From Acidaminococcus fermentans (lineage in GTDB: Bacteria; Bacillota_C; Negativicutes; Acidaminococcales; Acidaminococcaceae): a DNA stretch of 54,769 bases. Positions 24,064-31,684 of the stretch are shown in pieces (positions within the stretch are counted from its first letter, which is position 1; the number at the start of each line of letters is the position of its first letter). Below the pieces are notes generated by a model, which was not told the origin of the DNA, did no database searches, and saw nothing but the letters and a program-made list of their open reading frames with translations. Both the position numbers and the translations under genes were made by a program. The stretch is from NCBI GenBank assembly GCA_004555735.1, contig SFHH01000002.1, positions 1-54,769 on the forward strand. The letters run 5' to 3'.

Positions 24064-24119
24064 AGTCCCTCCAAAAAAGAGCTCCGAACAGATTTGTCCG
24101 GAGCAGCGTACTAACTATA

Positions 24120-24869
24120 TTATTTCAGATCGATGACTACTTTGCGGTAGGGTTCTTCCCCTTCACTGTAGGTCGTGATCGCCGGATCGTTCTGCAGGCT
24201 CATGTGTACGATCTTCCGTTCATAGGGATTCATCGGTTCCAGCATAGCTTTTTTCCGGGTCCGTTTCACCCGGTCCGCCAGATTCTTAGCCAGCCGCTCT
24301 AGGGTCTGCCGCCGCCGTTCCCGGTAATTTTCCGCATCAAGGATCACTCGGTTCCAATCCCTGTGCCCCTTGTTTCCAGCCAGGTTGGTCAGATACTGGA
24401 GGGCATCCAGGGTCTGGCCATGCTTACCGATAAGCACCCCGATCCCCTCGCCGTGGATCTTCAGGATGATTTCATCGTCTTTCCGACTGATGAACTTTTC
24501 GATGAGCAGTTCCATTCCCATGGCTGCAAAGACATTTTCCAGGAAAGCCTTGGCTGCAGCAGCGGTTTCCTGCCGTTCTGCTTCTTTTTCTGCAGCCGGA
24601 TCCCGGCTTTCTCCATCGGCTTCCGAAGTGATATCCTCGGCTTCAGCCGGTCCTTCTGAGACAGCGGGTTCTGTTTCCGGTTCTGCGGGTGCTTCTTCCC
24701 GGACCGTGACCCGGACTTTTGCATCCCGTCCTCCAAAAAGGCCCAAGATGGAACTCTTGGAAGATTCCAGGACTTCCACATCTACCTGATCCCGGCTGAC
24801 GCCCAATTCAGCAAGAGCTGCCTGCACCGCGTCTTCGACGGTTTTCCCTGTCTTTTCCACCATGTTCAT
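24120..24869 (-). CDS. khpB: RNA-binding protein KhpB/Jag (SpoIIIJ-associated)
   Basis: This 249-residue protein has the Jag N-terminal domain (KTGKTVEDAVQAALAELG, residues 5-55), an acidic/alanine-rich linker (about 60-100), a KH domain with IGKHGQTLDALQYLTN, and an R3H domain (ERKIVHMSLQNDPAITTYSEG). Jag/EloR proteins bind RNA and influence cell elongation and division in Firmicutes. The ATG at 24869 follows GGAGG. It directly follows yidC, the usual arrangement near the origin. Confidence 0.94.
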   Translation of the reverse strand: MNMVEKTGKTVEDAVQAALAELGVSRDQVDVEVLESSKSSILGLFGGRDAKVRVTVREEAPAEPETEPAVSEGPAEAEDITSEADGESRDPAAEKEAERQETAAAAKAFLENVFAAMGMELLIEKFISRKDDEIILKIHGEGIGVLIGKHGQTLDALQYLTNLAGNKGHRDWNRVILDAENYRERRRQTLERLAKNLADRVKRTRKKAMLEPMNPYERKIVHMSLQNDPAITTYSEGEEPYRKVVIDLK

Positions 24870-24903
24870 CTTCCTGCCTCCTTACAGGCCATTACGGCAC
24901 TTT

Positions 24904-25536
24904 TTATGATTCTTTCTTGTTCCGATCCAGCAGGAACTGCTGACCGATCTGCATGATATTCATGACCACCCAGTACAGCACCAGGCCTGCAGGGAATTTC
25001 AAGCTGATATAGCCGATGAAAAGAGGCATGAAATACAGCATGATCTTGCCCTGGGGATTATCTGAAGGGGGCATGGTCTGTTTGGACTGGATGAAAGTAG
25101 TGAGTGCAGACAGGATGGGAAGGATGTAATAGGGGTCCGGATCCGCAATGCTCTGCATCCACAGGAAAGAGCTGGGCCCTGCATATTGGAAATCCCGGAT
25201 GCCATAGAAGATCCCGATCATGATGGGCATCTGGATCAAAAGAGGCAGACAGCCGGCCAGGGGATTGACGCCTTCCTGCTTGTACAGCTCAGACATCTTC
25301 TGGTTCAAGGTCATCTTGTCATCCTTGTACCTGGCCTGGAGTTCCTTCATCTTAGGCTGGATCCGGCTCATGGCACGGGTGGAAGCAATCTGCTTGGCCG
25401 TCAGGGGAGACAGGATCAGCTTGATTAAAATGGTCATGATAATAATGGCCAGCCCATAACTGGGTTCACCGATCAGACGGGTCAGTTCATAAATATGGGC
25501 CACCACCTGTTGGACAAACGAGCTTAAAATTTCCAA
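24904..25536 (-). CDS. yidC: Membrane protein insertase YidC (Oxa1 family)
   Basis: This 210-residue insertase places proteins in the cytoplasmic membrane. It is the short form without the large periplasmic domain of E. coli YidC. It carries five hydrophobic segments, SYGLAIIIMTILIKLILSPL with the positively charged groove residue, GVNPLAGCLPLLIQMPI, and LPILSALTTFIQ. There is no lipobox at the N-terminus. It sits 26 bp downstream of yidD in the rpmH operon. Confidence 0.95.
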   Translation of the reverse strand: MEILSSFVQQVVAHIYELTRLIGEPSYGLAIIIMTILIKLILSPLTAKQIASTRAMSRIQPKMKELQARYKDDKMTLNQKMSELYKQEGVNPLAGCLPLLIQMPIMIGIFYGIRDFQYAGPSSFLWMQSIADPDPYYILPILSALTTFIQSKQTMPPSDNPQGKIMLYFMPLFIGYISLKFPAGLVLYWVVMNIMQIGQQFLLDRNKKES

Positions 25537-25562
25537 AGTTCGACTCCTTTTCTTCCTGTCCG

Positions 25563-25772
25563 TTAGGGTACAGGATCATATCCACCCTTGTGGAAAGGAT
25601 GACATTTGAGTATTCTCTTCACAGCCAGATAGGATCCTTTCAGAAAACCGTATTTCTGTACTGCCTCCAACGCATATTGAGAGCAGGTAGGATAAAACCT
25701 GCACCGGGGTGGAAGACAGGGAGAAATCCACACCTGATAGAAACGGATCAGGGCAATCGCAATTGTTTTCAT
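25563..25772 (-). CDS. yidD: Membrane protein insertion efficiency factor YidD
   Basis: This 69-residue protein has the family signature RFYQVWISPCLPPRCRFYPTCSQYALEA and KCHPFHKGGYDPVP. YidD assists YidC-dependent insertion. The start at 25772 (MKTIAIALIRFYQ) gives the family's usual length; longer readings overlap rnpA and are rejected. It lies between rnpA and yidC, as in most bacteria. Confidence 0.95.
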   Translation of the reverse strand: MKTIAIALIRFYQVWISPCLPPRCRFYPTCSQYALEAVQKYGFLKGSYLAVKRILKCHPFHKGGYDPVP

Positions 25773-25791
25773 AGGCCTCTCCGGGTACGAC

Positions 25792-26151
25792 TTACAGCAG
25801 ACCGGCCTTTCTGGCCAGCCGCCGGAAAGCTTCTTCGTAGACTCCATAGGGAGCATGGGCCAGACGATGGCGGGCAACCCAGACAATGGCATTCTTTCCT
25901 TTCAGGCGGGCCTGTTCCTTCCGGAATACCTCCCGCATCCGCCGCTTCACCTGGTTGCGCAGCACAGCATGTCCCAGCCGTTTGCCCACAGCCGTCCCCA
26001 GCTGGTTCTGCCCTGTAGTGGAAGGAAGCACATAGAAAACGCCGTATCGGTCCACATAGGACCTGCCTTTTTCATAGATTTCCTGGAACCGCTCATGAGC
26101 TTTGACCCGATGGGCCTGGGTGTATTTCATTCGGGGAACATTCTGTTCCAA
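25792..26151 (-). CDS. rnpA: Ribonuclease P protein component
   Basis: This basic protein of up to 119 residues is the protein subunit of RNase P, which matures tRNA 5' ends. Motifs are VKAHERFQEIYEKG, the GTAVGKRLGHAVLRNQVKRRMRE signature (usual ...GhAV.RNr.KR..RE) and IVWVARHRLAHAPYG. The start is either the TTG at 26151 or the ATG at 26130; only the TTG has a purine-rich sequence near it. It is 56 bp after rpmH with a hairpin between. Confidence 0.95.
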   Translation of the reverse strand: MEQNVPRMKYTQAHRVKAHERFQEIYEKGRSYVDRYGVFYVLPSTTGQNQLGTAVGKRLGHAVLRNQVKRRMREVFRKEQARLKGKNAIVWVARHRLAHAPYGVYEEAFRRLARKAGLL

Positions 26152-26176
26152 AGTCCTGCACCTGCCTTGTAGTAAA

Positions 26177-26199
26177 ATAGGCCGCGAAGAGCGGCCTAT
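26177..26199 (-). terminator. Attenuator-like hairpin between rpmH and rnpA
   Basis: ATAGGCCGC (177-185) pairs with GCGGCCTAT (191-199) around a 5-nt loop, followed on the minus strand by TTTTAC. It would let rpmH be expressed in excess over the downstream genes. Partial read-through is inferred because no promoter is visible before rnpA. Confidence 0.65.
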
Positions 26200-26207
26200 C
26201 TTATTCT

Positions 26208-26342
26208 TTATGCAGACAATCTCTTTCTGCCTTTTGCACGTCTTCTCTTTAAGACTTGTTTACCACCCAAAGTCTTCATTCTTTCTCTGAAGCCATGAGT
26301 CTTTTTTCTCCGATTGTTATTCGGTTGAAAAGTTCTCTTCAT
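26208..26342 (-). CDS. rpmH: 50S ribosomal protein L34
   Basis: This 44-residue basic protein, MKRTFQPNNNRRKKTHGF continuing to GRKRLSA, is an unmistakable L34. The ATG is at 26342, with GGAGGGTTAGGAAC upstream. It is first in the run rpmH-rnpA-yidD-yidC-khpB-mnmE-mnmG-rsmG. In many bacteria rpmH is divergent from and adjacent to dnaA; here about 14.9 kb of other genes separate them. Confidence 0.98.
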   Translation of the reverse strand: MKRTFQPNNNRRKKTHGFRERMKTLGGKQVLKRRRAKGRKRLSA

Positions 26343-26414
26343 GTTCCTAACCCTCCCTTGCCTCCAAAGATACGTCAAGATCTATAATATGTAAATCGTT
26401 TGACAGCTCATATC

Positions 26415-26443
26415 ATTATAAGAGGAAAAAGGAAGAGTGTCAA
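26415..26443 (-). promoter_or_regulatory. Consensus promoter of the rpmH operon
   Basis: TTGACA (26438-26443) and TATAAT (26415-26420) on the minus strand are separated by exactly 17 bp, with a leader of about 66 nt. It matches the full consensus at both hexamers, fitting high ribosomal-protein expression. Confidence 0.88.
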
Positions 26444-26482
26444 TATATTTACAAAGAAATCCGGGAAAACCTGGCTTTTTTC

Positions 26483-26959
26483 TTATTTTTCGTGGACCCG
26501 TTTCCCTGTCATATGTTCCGGGATCAGTTCCAGCATGGTTACCCGGCTGGCGGCTCGTTCCATCACATCATCCACGGCTGCTTCCGTAGGATAATACTTC
26601 AGTCCGATCTGTCGCAGGAGAGCCATGCCCCGCTCCCGATCCTCCAGGATATGGAGACGGCCGAAAAGGATCACAGAACGGACCGTATAGGCCCAGTCTC
26701 CCTCCAGTTTCACGCCATCATCATGGACACAGAAAGAAACCTTGTCGCAGCGCCGGATGGCATCGATTTTATGCCCTTCTCCAGCTCCGTGGAAATAGAT
26801 TCGGCGGGAATCCGGATCGAAATAATAGTTGATGGGAAGAGCGTAAGGATAGCCCTCATCGCCGGCAAGGGCCAGGGTCCCCCTCTTCCCTTCCTTCAAT
26901 ACTTCCAGGCATTCCTCCTTAGAGAGTGCCTGTTTGAAACGCCGCATAGGACGGAACAT
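26483..26959 (-). CDS. Pyridoxamine 5'-phosphate oxidase family (NimA-like) flavin-binding protein
   Basis: This 158-residue split-barrel protein starts MFRPMRRFKQALSKEECLEVL. It has GTLALAGDEGYPYALPINYYFD, IYFHGAGEGHKIDAIRRCDKVSFCVHDD and SVILFGRLHILED, the pattern of NimA-related PPOX-fold FMN-binding proteins. Such proteins reduce nitro or other substrates, or have unknown roles. The ATG at 26959 follows AAAGGAG. It begins 4 bp after the AbgB-like gene ends, so the two are cotranscribed. No substrate is assignable. Confidence 0.85.
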   Translation of the reverse strand: MFRPMRRFKQALSKEECLEVLKEGKRGTLALAGDEGYPYALPINYYFDPDSRRIYFHGAGEGHKIDAIRRCDKVSFCVHDDGVKLEGDWAYTVRSVILFGRLHILEDRERGMALLRQIGLKYYPTEAAVDDVMERAASRVTMLELIPEHMTGKRVHEK

Positions 26960-26963
26960 GGTA

Positions 26964-28388
26964 TCAGCTCCTTTCCTTTTCGTACCCTCTGGGCATTACA
27001 TCCGGGGGAATGGGACATACGTAGGTCCGGCCGTCTATCCGTTTCTGTAGTTCCGCTTTGGCCGCCGCCAGTACTTCCGGCTGTTCGTACAAGGTCCGGG
27101 CCCCTTCTGCCAGGACCTGGGCCGCAAAGAAGCACCCCTTCAGCGCCACTGGGCCCGTCCCCTGGGACACCCACTGCCAGGAATGGGCGCTGGTCCCGAT
27201 AGCAAAACAGGCTGCAGCGAACTGTCCCAAGGGAGTGATCCAGCTCACATCTCCTGTATCCGAGGAGCCCATGGCCGAAGCACTGGTGGGCTGATAGGGC
27301 AGGAGGAATGCTCCAGCAGGATCCTTACGGATCAGTTCTTCCCGGAGTTCCGGATCGGGAAAAGGCGCCATCCCCGGATCTTTTCGCACCCGTTCTTCCC
27401 CTGCCAGTTCCTGGAACTGTGCCAGGAAGATCTTTTCTTCCGGCGTCCGTAGGGGTACCCCCACTCCTTCCATGGCGTCATGGAGGACCTGCCCCAGGAC
27501 CCGGTTGGGAATGATATTAGAAACAGCTTTGTCAAAACGGACGGTCATTTCTGTCTCTGTCATCAAGGCAGCCCCCCGGGCAACGTTCACAACCCGTTCA
27601 TACAACCTTCTGCTTTCTTCATTGGTCCGAGAACGGATCAAGTACAGGACTTCCGCTTTGGGTTGTACAACGTTGGGAGAAACTCCGCCCGCATCCAGGA
27701 TGGCATAATGGACCCGTTCATAATCGGCCATGTGTTCCCGCAGGTAGTTGACCCCTACGTCCATCAATTCTACAGCATCCAAGGCACTCCTTCCATTCTG
27801 AGGAGCTGCTGCCGCATGGGCTGCCCGCCCCCGGAAGGAAAAAGCTGCCTGGATATTGGCCTGGTTGGACCCTACCATCACTTCGTTCTGGGTTCCCGGA
27901 TGCCAGGTCAGGGCAGCATCCACATCCTGGAAAAGACCTTCCCGGGCCATATACGTCTTTCCGCTGCCCCCTTCTTCCGCCGGGCAGCCATATACCCGTA
28001 CCGTTCCCTTTCCCGGATGGCTCTCCAGGTAATCCTTCAACAGCAGACCGGCTCCTGCAGCTGCCGTCCCCAGCAGGGAATGACCGCAGCCATGGCCGTT
28101 GGCACAGCCCTGCCGAGGTACGGGGCGGCACAGACCGGCTTCCTGGCTGAGACCGGACAAAGCATCATATTCTCCCAGAATGGCAATGACCGGCTTTCCC
28201 GTCCCATATTCAGCCAAAAAAGCCGTGGGCATATGGGCCAGGCCTCGTTTGATCCGGAAACCATGCCGTTCCAGCAGACCGGCCATGGCTTCCGCCGAAC
28301 GGAATTCCTGGAATTTCAGCTCTGCGGCTGCCCAGATCTGCTGGTTCAGCGCTGTCAATTCTCTTACATAAGGTTCCAGTCCAGCCAT
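26964..28388 (-). CDS. M20 family amidohydrolase, AbgB-like
   Basis: This 474-residue zinc amidohydrolase is related to AbgB, the catalytic subunit of p-aminobenzoyl-glutamate hydrolase. Features are ILGEYDALSGLSQEAGL, GHGCGHSLLGTAAAGAGLLL, CPAEEGGSGKTYMAREGLF, WHPGTQNEV, RAAHAAAAPQNGRSALDAVELM and a C-terminal SSDTGDVSW. The AbgA partner is absent here, as in many stand-alone Firmicute members, so an N-acyl or peptide-amide substrate is also possible. A perfect TACAACGTTGTA palindrome lies just upstream of its ribosome binding site. It is followed by the NimA-like gene. Confidence 0.85.
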   Translation of the reverse strand: MAGLEPYVRELTALNQQIWAAAELKFQEFRSAEAMAGLLERHGFRIKRGLAHMPTAFLAEYGTGKPVIAILGEYDALSGLSQEAGLCRPVPRQGCANGHGCGHSLLGTAAAGAGLLLKDYLESHPGKGTVRVYGCPAEEGGSGKTYMAREGLFQDVDAALTWHPGTQNEVMVGSNQANIQAAFSFRGRAAHAAAAPQNGRSALDAVELMDVGVNYLREHMADYERVHYAILDAGGVSPNVVQPKAEVLYLIRSRTNEESRRLYERVVNVARGAALMTETEMTVRFDKAVSNIIPNRVLGQVLHDAMEGVGVPLRTPEEKIFLAQFQELAGEERVRKDPGMAPFPDPELREELIRKDPAGAFLLPYQPTSASAMGSSDTGDVSWITPLGQFAAACFAIGTSAHSWQWVSQGTGPVALKGCFFAAQVLAEGARTLYEQPEVLAAAKAELQKRIDGRTYVCPIPPDVMPRGYEKERS

Positions 28389-28407
28389 AGAAGCCTCCTT
28401 TTTTACT

Positions 28408-28421
28408 GTACAACGTTGTAC
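28408..28421 (-). promoter_or_regulatory. 14-bp palindrome upstream of the AbgB-like gene
   Basis: GTACAACGTTGTAC, perfect, ends about 10 bp before the ribosome binding site. The inner 12 bp recur as a palindrome at 42964-42975 before the origin-region HTH gene. It is probably an operator; the regulator is unknown. Confidence 0.5.
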
Positions 28422-28445
28422 GATGTTTGCAGGACGCAGGTTGTT

Positions 28446-29492
28446 TCACTGTTTCCGCCGGGCGTCCAGCTCTTCCAGCAGCCGCTCCCGGGCCAAGTCA
28501 TAACAGGCATCGATGTACGCCTGGCCCGCCTGCCGTACCAGCTGATACCCCAAAAGGGCAGACGCCGCCTGCCCGACGACGGGAACAGCTTTCAGGAAAC
28601 TCCGAGCAGCAAATTTCCGGCCCAGGCTCTTGATGATCACCTTGATCCCTTCTTTGCTCATCCCTCCCAGGATCATAGCCTTATTCCCCAGAGAGACTTT
28701 TCGGCTGCTGTGGACGCTTTCCGGAGTGATCCCAAAGGCCTCCCGGATACATCCATACATCTGATAAAGGATCAGCAGATCCACGGCAGCATCCACTCCG
28801 ACGATGGGATTGACCCCGTTGTAGGCAGCATAGGTACAGCTCCGGCGCACATAGCTCTGGGCCGCTTCCCGTTTGGCATCCAGCTGCTCCCGGGTCCTGG
28901 CTTCTGCTGTCAGGATATACTTCTCCCGCCGGGCCGCCGGCATCTTTGCCATGATGGCGTCATTCAAAGCGGCCAGGCCGGAAGGAGCATCCTGACGGGA
29001 ACAGACAAATACCAGCGTAAAATCATCCTGTCCCAGCTGCGCCGCCACATCCTTCCGGATGGACTCTTCACTTTCTTCCAGGCTCAGGCCTTCTTCATAG
29101 ATCAGATCCGTCTTGTTCCGGACAAAGATACAGGGTTTTCCCTGGGCTGTCAGCTGCCGGAACAGTTCCGTATCTCCTTGATGGAGTTTGTCTGAAAACA
29201 CGCAAAGGAACAGATCGTACTGCAGGAGGTGGAACTGCTCCAGGAATTCTTCCCAGGGGAAGGTCTTGGTCCCATACCCAGGCAAGTCAATGAACGTGGC
29301 GTCCCCATATTCCACCAGGAGAGGTTCCCGGGTGGTATCTGTTTCCACCCCCACCGGAGCGGCCTGATAGCCGCAGATGGCATTGATCAGGCTGGATTTT
29401 CCGGAACCAGGCTGGCCGAATAGGACAATGCTCACATTCTCTTCGTCCAGATTCTTCAATTTTTCTCTGATGGCATTCCCGTCATTTGTCAT
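28446..29492 (-). CDS. IRG/Era-like small GTPase with hydrophobic C-terminal region, copy 2
   Basis: This 348-residue protein has an N-terminal G domain: GQPGSGKSSLINAICG (G1), TDTTRE (G2), FIDLPGYGT (G3) and VRNKTDLIYEE (G4). The C-terminal half has weakly hydrophobic stretches (NPIVGVDAAVDLLILYQMY and AVPVVGQAASALLGYQLV), suggesting peripheral membrane association as in immunity-related or YeeP/HflX-like GTPases of unknown role. It is a paralogue of the upstream GTPase, with which it overlaps by 4 bp (ATGA). It is third in the ansA operon. Confidence 0.8.
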   Translation of the reverse strand: MTNDGNAIREKLKNLDEENVSIVLFGQPGSGKSSLINAICGYQAAPVGVETDTTREPLLVEYGDATFIDLPGYGTKTFPWEEFLEQFHLLQYDLFLCVFSDKLHQGDTELFRQLTAQGKPCIFVRNKTDLIYEEGLSLEESEESIRKDVAAQLGQDDFTLVFVCSRQDAPSGLAALNDAIMAKMPAARREKYILTAEARTREQLDAKREAAQSYVRRSCTYAAYNGVNPIVGVDAAVDLLILYQMYGCIREAFGITPESVHSSRKVSLGNKAMILGGMSKEGIKVIIKSLGRKFAARSFLKAVPVVGQAASALLGYQLVRQAGQAYIDACYDLARERLLEELDARRKQ

Positions 29493-30547
29493 GGTTCCTC
29501 CATCTGGATCTCTGCCCGGAGCCGTTCCCGAGCATATTGGTAACAGGCATCGATATATTTCTGGCCCAGGAAATACAGGCTACCGGCATTGAAGCCCATG
29601 ACAGCGGCACCTCCCACGACCGGGATCGCCTTGGCTGCTTTCCCTGATGCTTTTTTTCGCAGCAGCCAGGTCAGGCCCTTGGTGACCCGTTCCCCAGTGA
29701 CTCCTTCTGCCAGTTTCTTCACGATCTGGGAACTGGGTCCTTCCGGCTGTACCTCTTTCTCACTAACTCCGAACGCTTCCCGGATGGAACGGTATAGGTT
29801 CTTCAGGATCTGGGCGTCCAGTGCCGCATCCATTCCGATCACCGGATTCAAGCCGTTGGCTGCCGCCAGCACCATGAATTTTTTCAACGTTCGTTCTGCG
29901 CTGTGCCGTTTTACCAGCAGCGCTTCTTCCGTATAGGCTTTGGCATGGCGGAAAAACCGATCCCTCCGGGCTTCCGGCAGGAGCATCCCCATGACCGTTT
30001 CCAATTCTGGGAGCCCCCGCTCTGCCGCAGGCTTATTCCGCCGGCAGCTGGTGAACACCACTTTTTCCCGGGGACCCACCAAGCTGCGGACATCCTGCAG
30101 GATCCGGCGTTCCAGCTCTTCCCGGCTGCAGGACGGATCATAGAGCCCGTCGCATTTATTCCGGACAAAGAGACATACCCGGCCGGTCCGGGCGATTTTC
30201 CCAAAGAAATCCACATCCGCCCCATGGAGCTTTCCAGCAAAGACACACAGGAACAGATCGTACTGGAGGGGATTGAATGCACTGAAATAGGCATTTTCCG
30301 GGAATGCACTGGTATCATAGCCGGGCAGGTCCACATAGATCACATCAGGACATTCCACGATCTGGGCCTGCCGGGTAGTATCCGTGGCCTGGCTGACCCG
30401 GGCCACCCTCTGGCCCGCCAGTTCATTGATCAGGGAACTTTTCCCGGCTCCTGGCTGTCCGAACAGGCAGATCTTGATTTTATGATCCCGCTCCCGCTGC
30501 CAGGCCTGCAGGAACTGGGCTACGATGGCTTTGGTGTCCCCTGCCAT
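29489..30547 (-). CDS. IRG/Era-like small GTPase with hydrophobic C-terminal region, copy 1
   Basis: This 352-residue paralogue of the following gene has G1 FGQPGAGKSSLIN, G2 TDTTRQ, G3 YVDLPGYDT and G4 VRNKCDGLYD. Its C-terminal region carries GLNPVIGMDAALDAQILKNLY and KAIPVVGGAAVMGFNAGSLYFLG. The duplicated architecture suggests hetero-oligomers, as for dynamin-like pairs (inference). The start at 30547 follows AAAGGAGG. It lies 13 bp downstream of ansA. Confidence 0.8.
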   Translation of the reverse strand: MAGDTKAIVAQFLQAWQRERDHKIKICLFGQPGAGKSSLINELAGQRVARVSQATDTTRQAQIVECPDVIYVDLPGYDTSAFPENAYFSAFNPLQYDLFLCVFAGKLHGADVDFFGKIARTGRVCLFVRNKCDGLYDPSCSREELERRILQDVRSLVGPREKVVFTSCRRNKPAAERGLPELETVMGMLLPEARRDRFFRHAKAYTEEALLVKRHSAERTLKKFMVLAAANGLNPVIGMDAALDAQILKNLYRSIREAFGVSEKEVQPEGPSSQIVKKLAEGVTGERVTKGLTWLLRKKASGKAAKAIPVVGGAAVMGFNAGSLYFLGQKYIDACYQYARERLRAEIQMEEP

Positions 30548-30560
30548 TTTACCGCCTCCT

Positions 30561-31499
30561 TTATGCCGGCTGTTCATTGGCCAGGCTCCACATGAGCCGG
30601 GTCACAGCGGCTTCCAGGGTCATGGGGCCGCCGGATTCCACCCCGGCCTGGGCCGCCAGGATCCCCATGGGATACAGGGACAGATCCACGCCATCGAACA
30701 GGCACTGGCTGACGCAGACCACTTTGACCCCTCTCTTGATGGCCCGGCGGATAGCCGGCAGGAAATTCTGGTGTTCCGTATTCACCCCTCCGGCTCCGTA
30801 ACATTCCAGCACCAGGCCCTTATACCCCCGTTCCACCGCATAATCGATGATATCCGGCTTCAATCCAGGGGTCATGGTCACCGCCATGACCCTGGGTTCC
30901 ATTTTTTCTTCCACCCGGAAGCCTCCTACATTTTCCCGGCTGGGCAGATTCTTCTTTACGCCCTCTTTTCCAAAATAGAGCACCGGGGCTTCATTGACAC
31001 TTTCGAAAGCATTGGGATTCCGGGTAAAGATCTTCTTGGCACAATCCCCTTTGATCACCTTGTTCCCAAAGGCTACGAAGACTCCCGGCAGACCGCTGGC
31101 CGCCACGGAAAAAGCCAACTCCAGGTTGCTCCGGGCATCGCTGTGGGTCAGGCTGAGAGGCACCTGGGCCCCAGTGAGAACCACCGGCTTCCCTAGATTG
31201 ATCAGCATCCGGCAAAGAGCACTGGAAGTATAAGCCAGGGTATCCGTCCCATGGGTCAGGACAAAGGCATCATAATCGCTGTAATTGTCCCCGATCAGCC
31301 TTGCCCAGGCGCTCCAGTGAGAAGGCTCCAAATTGCTGCTGTCCAAAAGAGTCAGGTCCTGCACTGTGATTTCCCCCAAAGTCCGGAGCTCAGGCACCTG
31401 TTTCAGGATGTCCTCCCCCTTCAATGTCGGTTCCAGTCCATCATCCGTCACCGTACAGGCAATGGTTCCTCCGGTGGTCAGAAAAAGTATTTTTTTCAT
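30561..31499 (-). CDS. ansA: L-asparaginase, AnsA type (cytoplasmic type I)
   Basis: This 312-residue enzyme converts asparagine to aspartate and ammonia. Catalytic motifs are TTGGTIACTV with the nucleophile Thr, THGTDTLAYTSSAL with the second Thr-Lys-Asp system, and VVLTGAQVPLSLTHSDARSNL. There is no signal peptide, so it is cytosolic. It is the first gene of a three-gene operon with two GTPases, an unusual association. The promoter is a TATAAT at 31540-31545 overlapped upstream by an inverted repeat. Confidence 0.93.
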   Translation of the reverse strand: MKKILFLTTGGTIACTVTDDGLEPTLKGEDILKQVPELRTLGEITVQDLTLLDSSNLEPSHWSAWARLIGDNYSDYDAFVLTHGTDTLAYTSSALCRMLINLGKPVVLTGAQVPLSLTHSDARSNLELAFSVAASGLPGVFVAFGNKVIKGDCAKKIFTRNPNAFESVNEAPVLYFGKEGVKKNLPSRENVGGFRVEEKMEPRVMAVTMTPGLKPDIIDYAVERGYKGLVLECYGAGGVNTEHQNFLPAIRRAIKRGVKVVCVSQCLFDGVDLSLYPMGILAAQAGVESGGPMTLEAAVTRLMWSLANEQPA

Positions 31500-31539
31500 G
31501 GATTTTTGGTTCTCCTTGTCCTATAATCTTATCAAAACA

Positions 31540-31567
31540 ATTATATCATATGTGTCCGGTTCGGACA
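31540..31567 (-). promoter_or_regulatory. ansA promoter -10 with inverted repeat in the -35/spacer
   Basis: TATAAT (31540-31545, minus strand) is followed upstream by TGTCCG-GTT-CGGACA (31553-31567), a perfect 6-bp inverted repeat occupying the spacer/-35. There is no good -35 hexamer, so an activator or repressor site is likely. Confidence 0.5.
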
Positions 31568-31620
31568 GAGGAAGTGGGACGGTTTCAAGAAATTTCACGG
31601 TTGTATAAGGTTGTTTTGTA

Positions 31621-31641
31621 ATAAAACAATGATTGTTTTAT
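31621..31641. promoter_or_regulatory. Inverted repeat upstream of the M48 peptidase gene
   Basis: ATAAAACAA-TGA-TTGTTTTAT, 9-bp arms, lies about 45 bp before the start codon. It may be an operator or lie within an unrecognised promoter. Confidence 0.35.
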
Positions 31642-31684
31642 AGTTGTTTCTTTCTTTTTTGTTACTTTCGAAAGGGATGTTTTT

